DNA from: JABMMZ01 sp040386935
GTDB lineage: Bacteria > Bacteroidota > Bacteroidia > NS11-12g > UBA955
Reading direction: 5' to 3'
NCBI GenBank assembly: GCA_040386935.1
Contig: JAZKEQ010000047.1
Span: 1 to 49,535 of the forward strand
Length of the DNA: 49,535 nt
Numbering within the stretch: the first letter of the stretch is position 1; each line of letters begins with the position of its first letter. Under the pieces are notes generated by a model. That model made no database searches. It saw nothing but the letters and a program-made list of their open reading frames with translations, and had not been told where the DNA came from. The translations under genes were made by a program, and so were the position numbers. Below, one piece after another: positions 7,873 through 14,611 of this stretch.

Positions 7873-9453
7873 GTGAATCTGACCAGCGAAATCCATAAAC
7901 GCAAGACCTTTGCCATTATTAGTCACCCGGATGCGGGTAAAACCACCCTTACAGAGAAATTTCTGCTGTTTGGTGGTGCTATACAAACTGCAGGTGCGGT
8001 TAAATCAAACAAGATAAAAAAGGCCGCTACCAGCGACTTTATGGAAATAGAGAAACAAAGGGGTATATCGGTGGCAACATCGGTAATGACTTTTGAATAT
8101 GGCGGTAAATTGGTGAATATTCTAGATACGCCCGGTCACAAGGACTTTGCCGAAGACACCTATAGAACCCTTACAGCGGTAGACAGTGTGATATTAGTAA
8201 TTGACTGCGTGAAGGGTGTTGAGGAACAAACTGAACGTCTGATGGAAGTGTGTCGCATGCGTCAAACACCGGTGATTGTATTCATCAATAAAGTGGACCG
8301 TGATGGCCGCGACCCGTTCGACCTGCTGGATGAATTGGAACAAAAACTAGGCATTAAAGTGCGACCTATGAGTTGGCCCATCAATGGTGGTCGTGAGTTT
8401 AAAGGGGTTTATAAAATCTACGACAAGAGCATCAATTTATTTGAAGCCAATAAAACAAAAATCAGTAAAGACATTGTCAGAATTGATGATTTGACAAGCC
8501 CTTTGTTAGATGAGTTGTTGGATAAAGATGCTGTGAAATTGCGCCACGATGTGGAATTAATAGAAGGCGTTTATGGCGATTTTCAGGTAAATGAGTATTT
8601 GGAAGGTCATGAAGCACCGGTATTTTTCGGTAGTGCTTTGAACAATTTTGGTATCAAAGAATTATTGGAAAAATTTCTTGAGATAGCGCCATTTCCTCAG
8701 CCTCGTCAAAGCAGCGACAGGGAAATAGAACCGGGAGAAAATAAATTTTCAGGCTTTATTTTTAAAATACATGCCAACCTCGATCCAAGGCACCGCGACA
8801 GAATTGCATTTTTGAGGGTGTGTTCAGGGAAATTTGAACGCAATAAGTTTTTCCATCATGTAAGGCTGAACAAGAACATGAAATTTGCGAGTCCATTTAC
8901 ATTTATGGCTGATAGCAAGGAATTGTTAGAAGACGCCTATGCCGGTGATGTAGTAGGATTATACGATACCGGTAACTTTAAAATTGGAGATACCCTAACC
9001 GAGGGCGAAGACTTTATGTACAAAGGCATTCCTTCATTCTCACCTGAAATTTTCAAAGAATTGATCAATTTGGATCCAATGAAATCCAAGCAATTGGAAA
9101 AAGGGATTGAACAATTGACAGATGAAGGTGTGGCACAATTGTACAGACAAGAGCCGGGCAACAGAAAATTCATAGGCACAGTGGGTGAACTACAGTTTGA
9201 AGTAATACAATACCGTTTGGAGAATGAGTACAATGCCAAATGTCGTTTTGAACCACGTTCGTTTTATAAAGCATGTTGGATGACCGGTGATGCAGATGCC
9301 ATTGACGAATTCTGCCGTTTCAGACAAAAGAATATTGTGAAGGACAAAGACGATAACTTAGTATTCCTTGCAGAAACTTCATGGATTTTGAATACAGCTA
9401 TACAGCAAAATCCTAAGATTGTTTTCCATACGACTTCTGAGTTCAAAGTATAA
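7873..9453 (+). CDS. prfC: Peptide chain release factor 3 (RF3)
   Basis: GTPase that recycles RF1/RF2 from the ribosome after termination. The G motifs are SHPDAGKTTLTEK (G1), DTPGHKDF (G3) and NKVDRDGRDPFD (G4). The RF3-specific EKQRGISVATSVM stretch is present, and the C-terminal domain contains VGELQFEVIQYRLENEY. About 526 residues, normal for RF3. The frame extends to an ATG at 7855, but the -7 box TACCTTTG overlaps that region. RF3 homologues start like NLTSEIHKRKTF, so the GTG at 7873 is preferred. It stands alone between divergent and unrelated genes. Confidence 0.96.
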   Translation: MNLTSEIHKRKTFAIISHPDAGKTTLTEKFLLFGGAIQTAGAVKSNKIKKAATSDFMEIEKQRGISVATSVMTFEYGGKLVNILDTPGHKDFAEDTYRTLTAVDSVILVIDCVKGVEEQTERLMEVCRMRQTPVIVFINKVDRDGRDPFDLLDELEQKLGIKVRPMSWPINGGREFKGVYKIYDKSINLFEANKTKISKDIVRIDDLTSPLLDELLDKDAVKLRHDVELIEGVYGDFQVNEYLEGHEAPVFFGSALNNFGIKELLEKFLEIAPFPQPRQSSDREIEPGENKFSGFIFKIHANLDPRHRDRIAFLRVCSGKFERNKFFHHVRLNKNMKFASPFTFMADSKELLEDAYAGDVVGLYDTGNFKIGDTLTEGEDFMYKGIPSFSPEIFKELINLDPMKSKQLEKGIEQLTDEGVAQLYRQEPGNRKFIGTVGELQFEVIQYRLENEYNAKCRFEPRSFYKACWMTGDADAIDEFCRFRQKNIVKDKDDNLVFLAETSWILNTAIQQNPKIVFHTTSEFKV

Positions 9454-9539
9454 TTTGGTTTGACTTAGACTGTCGATCCGGCTTTCCTGATTTTTTATTT
9501 ATTTACTATATAATGCATTATTTAAATTAAATACATTGC

Positions 9540-9570
9540 TTTGTAATTTGATTTCAATATCCTAATATTG
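9540..9570 (+). promoter_or_regulatory. Promoter of the lipoprotein triplet
   Basis: TTTG (9540-9543), a 19-nt spacer and TAATATTG (9563-9570, one mismatch to TAnnTTTG). The ATG at 9574 follows 3 nt later. The spacing is canonical for Bacteroidota. Confidence 0.5.
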
Positions 9571-9573
9571 AAT

Positions 9574-10242
9574 ATGGAACAGCTTAAAAAGAATCGGTTT
9601 CTAGTTGCCGGTTTAATAGCTTTATTGCTTTTGTCATCATGCGGCACATTTACCAAAATGCGCTACAGCAGAGGGTTCAAAGCTGATTTCAGTTTTAATC
9701 GCAAACCGAAAGAGGCTGAAGCTCCTATTCTTCATGCGAACAAAGCGCATAAGAAAAAACATGAATCTACTTCAACTATTCATAACAATAACAATTCGGA
9801 TTCAATTTATGAAGTTTCAAAACTTTCTAATATTTCTGAGAATATTCAACCTTTAGCAACCAAGCAATCTTATAATGTTAAAAAGCAGAATACAGATGTC
9901 GCTAAACATGAAAAAAAAACTTTTACGCAAAAAAAGACAGAGGAAAACATACCGATAGAGCCGAATGTTGCGACTGGTGGTATATTTTATTTATTGGGTT
10001 ATTTTTTCATTGGTATTTCAGGGTTTGCCAGTATCAGTACTTTATCGGTTATTCTACCTTTTGTGGGTTTACTTTTGTTATTGATTGGATTCATTCTGGC
10101 AATTATTGGTCTGAGAAAAATTAACAGAGCTCCTGATCAATTCAGAGGAGAGGCCATTGCAATTATTATTATCGTTTTATTTTTACTGTCGATATTATTG
10201 TCATTTTTTACATTATTAGTCTTATATGTCCTTCTCCTATAA
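9574..10242 (+). CDS. Tandem lipoprotein paralogue 1 (DUF4190-like membrane tail)
   Basis: 222 residues. Signal peptide and lipobox LLLLSSC, followed by the family motif CGTFTKMRYSRG. A Lys/Ser-rich linker of about 90 residues carries low-complexity stretches. Two or three transmembrane segments in the last 85 residues resemble DUF4190, with a GLRKINRAPDQFRGEA turn. Similar 'lipobox plus K-x-R-Y-x-x-G' proteins occur in Bacteroidota, but the function is unknown. It shares 35 identical bases with copy 3 (9634-9668 and 10920-10954). First of three overlapping or abutting paralogues, so one transcript is likely. Confidence 0.75.
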   Translation: MEQLKKNRFLVAGLIALLLLSSCGTFTKMRYSRGFKADFSFNRKPKEAEAPILHANKAHKKKHESTSTIHNNNNSDSIYEVSKLSNISENIQPLATKQSYNVKKQNTDVAKHEKKTFTQKKTEENIPIEPNVATGGIFYLLGYFFIGISGFASISTLSVILPFVGLLLLLIGFILAIIGLRKINRAPDQFRGEAIAIIIIVLFLLSILLSFFTLLVLYVLLL

Positions 10243-10867
10243 ATATAATCTAAACTGCATTAAAATATTTTTTCTAAGTGTTTTAATGATTTTTTTTGCG
10301 GGCTGTGGTACCTTTTCAAAAATGAGGTATAACAGAGGACTCAAATCAAATATTGAATTGAATCTGAGAAAAAAAACTGAAAACAAAGAAACTTTTAAAG
10401 CAACGAAGGCTATAAAAAAACAGAAACCGGCAAATATTTTATCACAAGAAGCATCAACAGACTCTAATCAAACCGAAAAAGCTGATGACATTACCGTTTC
10501 TGAGAATGACAAAAAAAGTGACAATTATATAGTTAATAATAAACTGAAACATGCTTCACTCCCATCGAATATCGGTCAAGACACTACCCAACCTCAGAAA
10601 CCTGCTAAACCGCCTTATGAGAAAAACTCAAAAAATGCAGTTATATTCTTTTTAATTAGCATTCCATTAATGTTGGTAGGCCTTGGTTTTTTTTTATTTA
10701 TTGCCAGTATTGCTTTGGCAATTGTTGGAAGAAAAAAAATTCTGCGATCAGATACCCCATTAAGAGGACTAACGATGGATAATGTAATCATTATTTTGGC
10801 TATCATTGTCTTGGGCGCATTTATTCTTGGAGGTATGTTATTATTGTTATACATTATATCACTTTAA
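10226..10867 (+). CDS. Tandem lipoprotein paralogue 2
   Basis: 213 residues, starting within the last codons of paralogue 1 (17-bp overlap). A longer n-region leads into the lipobox FFAGC at Cys 27, then CGTFSKMRYNRGLKSN, the same motif as its neighbours but diverged. Lys-rich linker, then two or three hydrophobic helices with a GRKKILRSDTPLRG turn matching the DUF4190-like turn of copy 1. An alternative start is the ATG at 10286, but that would leave almost no signal peptide. Function unknown. Confidence 0.72.
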   Translation: MSFSYKYNLNCIKIFFLSVLMIFFAGCGTFSKMRYNRGLKSNIELNLRKKTENKETFKATKAIKKQKPANILSQEASTDSNQTEKADDITVSENDKKSDNYIVNNKLKHASLPSNIGQDTTQPQKPAKPPYEKNSKNAVIFFLISIPLMLVGLGFFLFIASIALAIVGRKKILRSDTPLRGLTMDNVIIILAIIVLGAFILGGMLLLLYIISL

Positions 10868-10868
10868 T

Positions 10869-11513
10869 ATGAGAAATAACTTTAATTGTATATTGTTTAT
10901 TCTATTGCTGCTGTTGCTCTCATCATGCGGCACATTTACCAAAATGCGCTACAGTAGAGGATTGAAAGCAGATTTCAGTTTACATCGTAAATCTAAAGAA
11001 GCAGAAACACCTGTATTAAAAGCCAATAAGGCTGAGAAGAAAAAACAAACACCATTTCAATCTGTCATATTTGACAGTAGCGTTGTTGTATTGGGCAACT
11101 ATAAAAACAATCATTCCGACATTCAATTTCCCCATATAAAGTTGCCCGTTAAAAAAATACGAACACAACCGAAAGTTAGTGAAAATAACAACAACTCTAC
11201 TATTGAACAACCTCAAGTAACTGCTTCGGAACGAGGTGAAACAGCCATAAGCCTGTCAATTCTTTTCATAGTGCTATCACTCTTGTCATTTCTTATTTGT
11301 TTATCATTTGAACTGATTCCTTTTTTAATATTTCTGATCGTAGCAATTCTCGCCTTTTTCAGTCTTGTATTTGCTGTAATTGGGTATTTAAGAAATTTAA
11401 AAAATAAAATAGATAAAGTAAAACGCAATTCTATACGTATGGCAATTATCGCACTTTCTATATTAGTAATAAGTTTAATCTTAAGTGCTTTATTCATTCC
11501 AATTGTTTATTGA
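10869..11513 (+). CDS. Tandem lipoprotein paralogue 3
   Basis: 214 residues from the ATG at 10869, one base after the stop of paralogue 2. The frame extends upstream into that gene, but the inner ATG gives a clean signal peptide MRNNFNCILFILLLLLLSSC. The motif CGTFTKMRYSRGLKADFS is nearly identical to copy 1. Linker without clear structure, then hydrophobic segments with GYLRNLKNKIDKVKRN in the turn position. Function unknown; recent duplication of copy 1 is indicated by the 35-bp perfect repeat. Confidence 0.74.
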   Translation: MRNNFNCILFILLLLLLSSCGTFTKMRYSRGLKADFSLHRKSKEAETPVLKANKAEKKKQTPFQSVIFDSSVVVLGNYKNNHSDIQFPHIKLPVKKIRTQPKVSENNNNSTIEQPQVTASERGETAISLSILFIVLSLLSFLICLSFELIPFLIFLIVAILAFFSLVFAVIGYLRNLKNKIDKVKRNSIRMAIIALSILVISLILSALFIPIVY

Positions 11514-11650
11514 TTGAAATATTTTAGACTGAAAATCAACGATTTACAAATAAACAACATCCCTATTGCAGCAATCTACAATTACCTTTTGTCAAATAGT
11601 ACAAAAGAAGTTCTTTGTAGATTTTTAAATTTTAAGTACATGTTTTTATA

Positions 11651-11736
11651 GTTTTTAGGGGGCGGTCATTTAAGTTGTGTATGTCTTATCAATCATGTTA
11701 ATTTTTTTTGTATGTCGTTTCCGCCCTCATAAAAAC
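11651..11736. ncRNA. Possible structured RNA or leader/3' UTR element in the 11514-11878 gap
   Basis: The 365-bp gap between the lipoprotein triplet and the deoxyhypusine-synthase-like gene has no credible ORF. It holds a long stem: GTTTTTAGGGGGCGG (11651-11665) against CCGCCCTCATAAAAAC (11721-11736). That gives 7 + 6 perfect pairs around a small bulge, enclosing 55 nt. About 50 nt further on is a strong plus-strand terminator. It could be a small RNA or the 3' UTR of the triplet; no SRP, 6S or tmRNA signature was recognised. Confidence 0.3.
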
Positions 11737-11784
11737 ACCTTGTAGCCTTTTTTAACAATTACCCCTTATTTATTTTTTAACAAA

Positions 11785-11820
11785 AGATGCCCGACCAATA
11801 AGTCAGGCATCTTTTTTTTT
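11785..11820 (+). terminator. Intrinsic terminator
   Basis: Stem AGATGCC-c-GAC, 6-nt loop, GTC-a-GGCATCT, then nine T residues. It ends plus-strand transcription 270 bp after the lipoprotein triplet. The left flank is A-rich, so it may also act weakly on the minus strand below the gene ending at 11879. Confidence 0.88.
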
Positions 11821-11878
11821 GTTCCATAAAAAAAGGGTACAACCAATGGCCATACCCTTTCTATTAAAATATTATTTG

Positions 11879-12853
11879 TTACCAGCCCAATATCCAGGCG
11901 AACATTAATGGTGCAACAATCGTTGCATCGCTTTCTACTATAAACTTAGGTGTTTCTATATCTAGTTTGCCCCAGGTAATTTTTTCGTTCGGCACAGCTC
12001 CTGAATATGACCCGTAAGATGTTGTAGAATCAGATATCTGACAGAAGTAACTCCAGAAAGGCACATCATGCCATTCCAAATCCTGATACATCATTGGTAC
12101 CACACAAATTGGGAAGTCACCGGCAATACCACCGCCAATTTGAAAAAACCCAACACCTTTACCAGCACTGTTATTTCTGTACCACTCTGTCAACCATACC
12201 ATGTATTCAATTCCGCTTTTCATGGTTGAAGCTTTGATTTCATTTTTAATGACATAGCTCGCAAAAATATTGCCCATGGTACTGTCTTCCCAGCCCGGCA
12301 CAACAATTGGAATATTCTTTTTAGCCGCTGCCAGCATCCAGCTGTTTTTAGGATCTATTTCGTAATACTGTTCCAATACACCGCTCAGCAACATTTGGTA
12401 CATGAACTCATGCGGAAAATAGCGCTCGCCTTTGTCATCAGCATCCTTCCATATCTTGTGAATGTGTTTTTGTAACCGTCTGAAAGCCTCTTCTTCAGGG
12501 ATGCAGGTATCAGTTACACGGTTATAGTGATTTTCCAATAAATCCCATTCTTCCTGAGGACTTAAATCGCGGTAATTCGGTACGCGCTTGTAGTGACTGT
12601 GAGCCACCAAGTTCATAATATCCTCTTCGAGATTAGCGCCTGTACAGCTGATAATAGACACTTTGTCCTGTCTAATCATCTCAGCAAGCGATATCCCCAA
12701 CTCGGCCGTACTCATAGCGCCCGCAAGTGTCACCATCATTTTTCCGCCTGCATCCATATGCGCTTCGTAGCCTTTTGCAGCGTCCATTAAAGCTGCAGCA
12801 TTAAAATGTCGGTAGTGGTGTTCTATAAAATTTGAAACAGGTCCTTTTGTCAT
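11879..12853 (-). CDS. Deoxyhypusine synthase family protein
   Basis: 324 residues, NAD-dependent aminobutyl-transferase family. In eukaryotes and archaea this enzyme moves the aminobutyl group of spermidine to eIF5A. Bacterial relatives are often thought to act on polyamines, for example as homospermidine synthases. Visible signatures are TLAGAMSTAELG, SCTGANLEEDI, VPGWEDSTMGN, QIGGGIAGDF and EKITWGKLD. Lys296 in WGK matches the catalytic lysine of the human enzyme. No eIF5A exists in bacteria, so a polyamine substrate is inferred. An arginine decarboxylase lies at 26940-28334, consistent with polyamine synthesis. Confidence 0.88.
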   Translation of the reverse strand: MTKGPVSNFIEHHYRHFNAAALMDAAKGYEAHMDAGGKMMVTLAGAMSTAELGISLAEMIRQDKVSIISCTGANLEEDIMNLVAHSHYKRVPNYRDLSPQEEWDLLENHYNRVTDTCIPEEEAFRRLQKHIHKIWKDADDKGERYFPHEFMYQMLLSGVLEQYYEIDPKNSWMLAAAKKNIPIVVPGWEDSTMGNIFASYVIKNEIKASTMKSGIEYMVWLTEWYRNNSAGKGVGFFQIGGGIAGDFPICVVPMMYQDLEWHDVPFWSYFCQISDSTTSYGSYSGAVPNEKITWGKLDIETPKFIVESDATIVAPLMFAWILGW

Positions 12854-12873
12854 GATTTTTTAAAAATTTGTCG

Positions 12874-12881
12874 CAAAAATA
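12874..12881 (-). promoter_or_regulatory. -7 box TATTTTTG for the deoxyhypusine-synthase-like gene
   Basis: Perfect TAnnTTTG on the minus strand, 20 nt before the ATG at 12853. No convincing -33 element. Confidence 0.5.
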
Positions 12882-12956
12882 TCATTTTTTTGAGGGATTA
12901 CAGAGAATAAAAATTTGGTTGCATTTTTGATAACATAATGATTAAAAAAAATCAAT

Positions 12957-13256
12957 ATGAGTCGGCAATATATGTTTGAATTGCATCTCCCACAGGCCAA
13001 GAGTGAAGTTTTCATTAACCTGATACCCGAACAAAGGGCCTATATCAATGAACAACTATCGGATGGCAGCATCATTAATTACTCTGTAACAGAAGATCTT
13101 CAGAAGTGTTATTGTGTGGTGGAGGCTGATGATGAGGAAGAAGCACTCAATGTTGTGGCCAATATGCCATTATCGGCTTTTATGAAAGTTGACATTAAAC
13201 CGTTGATGTTCTACAATTCTGTATTCCATCAGGATTTTCATTTCTCGAAGAACTAG
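12957..13256 (+). CDS. Small ferredoxin-like (muconolactone isomerase/YciI-like) protein
   Basis: 99 residues. The strand-helix pattern MFELHLPQ, then a central YSVTEDLQKCYCVVEADDEEEAL, then NMPLSAFMKVDIKPL resembles muconolactone delta-isomerase and YciI-type dimeric alpha/beta barrels. These often have no assigned reaction. The ATG at 12957 gives a full-length domain. No partner gene is obvious; it is divergent from the deoxyhypusine-synthase-like gene. The actual substrate is unknown. Confidence 0.72.
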   Translation: MSRQYMFELHLPQAKSEVFINLIPEQRAYINEQLSDGSIINYSVTEDLQKCYCVVEADDEEEALNVVANMPLSAFMKVDIKPLMFYNSVFHQDFHFSKN

Positions 13257-13262
13257 TTAGTA

Positions 13263-13310
13263 GGTTATTGGGTTAGTAGGTTAATAGGTTATTGGGTTAT
13301 TGGGTTATTG
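13263..13310. repeat. Octamer tandem array (GGTTATTG and variants)
   Basis: Six units with strict 8-bp periodicity: GGTTATTG, GGTTAGTA, GGTTAATA, then GGTTATTG three times. It begins just after the stop of the 99-residue gene and lies between two convergent genes. The unit is the heptamer of 3354-3408 with one extra G. It is followed by a pyrimidine-rich stretch to about 13400 with no other feature. Confidence 0.88.
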
Positions 13311-13397
13311 GGGTAACCAAGAAACGTATTCAACTATATCCTTGCCCCTTTTTCCTATCCACTATCCCCTTACCCCTATTTCCTCATCCCTTTTCCC

Positions 13398-14210
13398 CTA
13401 GATAATCGCTTTTCTGATTCTAAGCAATTTTTCGAGCAGCGGCTCAAGTAAGTCGATTTGCAACATATTGGCACCATCGCTTTTTGCTTCTTTTGGTCGC
13501 GGGTGAGTTTCAAGAAACAGGCCATCAGCTCCGGTAGCAATGGCGGCTTTGGCAATTGTCTCAATCATTTCAGGCAAACCGCCTGTAACACCACTGCCCT
13601 GATTAGGTTGTTGTAAACTGTGGGTAATGTCCATTACTACAGGGAATCCCATTTGCTTCATCCAGGTAATATTTCTGAAATCCACAATCATATCGCCATA
13701 ACCGAACATATTGCCTCTATCCGTTAAAATCACATTATTATTGCCGCTGTCCAATACTTTTTGTGCTGCGTGTTGCATGGCGCTGGCACCTGCAAATTGA
13801 CCCTTTTTAATATTCACAGTTTTACCTGTTTTTGCAGCAGCTACTAATAAGTCTGTTTGACGGAACAGGAAAGCCGGAATTTGCAACACATCAACATAAG
13901 CTGCAGCCATTTCTGCTTCGTGCGACTCGTGAATATCGGTTACTGTAGGCACATTGAAATGTTTGCCTACTTTTTGTAAAATTTGTAATGCTTTTTCATC
14001 ACCAATCCCTGTAAACGAATCCACTCTGCTGCGATTGGCTTTGCGATACGAACCTTTGAAAACCCAAGGTATCTCATATTTAACTGACAGGCTATGTATG
14101 GTTTCAGCTATTTCAAAAGCAATGTCCTCACCTTCAATGGCACAAGGACCAGCCAGTATAAAAAAATTATTGCTATCGGTAAACTTCAAATTGGGAATAG
14201 TAGGCATCAT
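13398..14210 (-). CDS. kdsA: 3-deoxy-8-phosphooctulonate (KDO-8-P) synthase
   Basis: 270 residues. It condenses phosphoenolpyruvate with arabinose 5-phosphate to make KDO-8-P for LPS inner core. Family signatures include FILAGPCAIEG, WVFKGSYRKANRSR, VPTVTDIHE, IPAFLFRQTDL, NIKKGQFAGA, VILTDRGNMFGY, VVMDITHSLQQPN and GLFLETHP. The frame opens at a TTG (14219), but a TAATTTTG -7 box overlaps that codon, so the ATG at 14210 (or 14207) is preferred. That leaves a 6-nt leader. It indicates a KDO-containing outer membrane. Confidence 0.96.
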   Translation of the reverse strand: MMPTIPNLKFTDSNNFFILAGPCAIEGEDIAFEIAETIHSLSVKYEIPWVFKGSYRKANRSRVDSFTGIGDEKALQILQKVGKHFNVPTVTDIHESHEAEMAAAYVDVLQIPAFLFRQTDLLVAAAKTGKTVNIKKGQFAGASAMQHAAQKVLDSGNNNVILTDRGNMFGYGDMIVDFRNITWMKQMGFPVVMDITHSLQQPNQGSGVTGGLPEMIETIAKAAIATGADGLFLETHPRPKEAKSDGANMLQIDLLEPLLEKLLRIRKAII

Positions 14211-14216
14211 AGGGTT

Positions 14217-14224
14217 CAAAATTA
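14217..14224 (-). promoter_or_regulatory. -7 box TAATTTTG for kdsA
   Basis: Perfect TAnnTTTG on the minus strand, 6 nt before the ATG at 14210. It overlaps the alternative TTG start and therefore argues against it. Confidence 0.55.
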
Positions 14225-14502
14225 AGATTTATTTGGAGCAATTGGTAATACACCCATATTTAACAGATTAAATCCAACTTTAAATAAGCAATGTCAATCA
14301 AATTATCAGTAGTAAGAAAACAAGGGCCTTTCATACTTTATTTTAAAGGGAGATTGCTGCCAAAATTCAATGTCATTACTAAAAAAACTGAGGGGCAAAA
14401 AACAAGGATAAGGCAGGGTAATGGGCGAATAATTTGCAATTAAAAACCAATATCAATCGACCTGCACCCTATTACCATTACTTTTCAACAATTTACCTCA
14501 CT

Positions 14503-14538
14503 TTTCCACCGGTTTTTATTGCTGAAAAACTGTGGAAA
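14503..14538. promoter_or_regulatory. Inverted repeat upstream of gyrB
   Basis: TTTCCAC-cg-GTTTTT, 7-nt loop, AAAAAC-t-GTGGAAA: 13 pairs around a small internal loop. It lies about 75 bp before gyrB, in the 400-bp gap between kdsA and gyrB. The TTTTCCACC and ATTTCCACA cores (two strands) each match the DnaA box TTATCCACA at 7 of 9 positions. No T-tract follows, so it is not an obvious terminator. The rest of the gap holds no credible gene. Confidence 0.45.
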
Positions 14539-14578
14539 TTATTGTGCTTTTAGTTAGGCCATTCCGCCTTTTTGTTGT

Positions 14579-14586
14579 ATCTTTAC
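14579..14586 (+). promoter_or_regulatory. Probable -7 box TATCTTTA for gyrB
   Basis: One mismatch to TAnnTTTG, 25 nt before the ATG at 14612. No clear -33. Confidence 0.35.
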
Positions 14587-14611
14587 CCTTTAAAAATAAT
14601 AGTTCAAAACA

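Noticed and set aside
13337..13397. Pyrimidine-rich tract after kdsA as a regulatory element
   Set aside because: It looks like low-complexity sequence next to the octamer array, with no structure or conserved site.
14219..14611. Origin of replication next to gyrB
   Set aside because: Only two degenerate DnaA-like boxes, no dnaA, dnaN or recF nearby, and no clear unwinding element.
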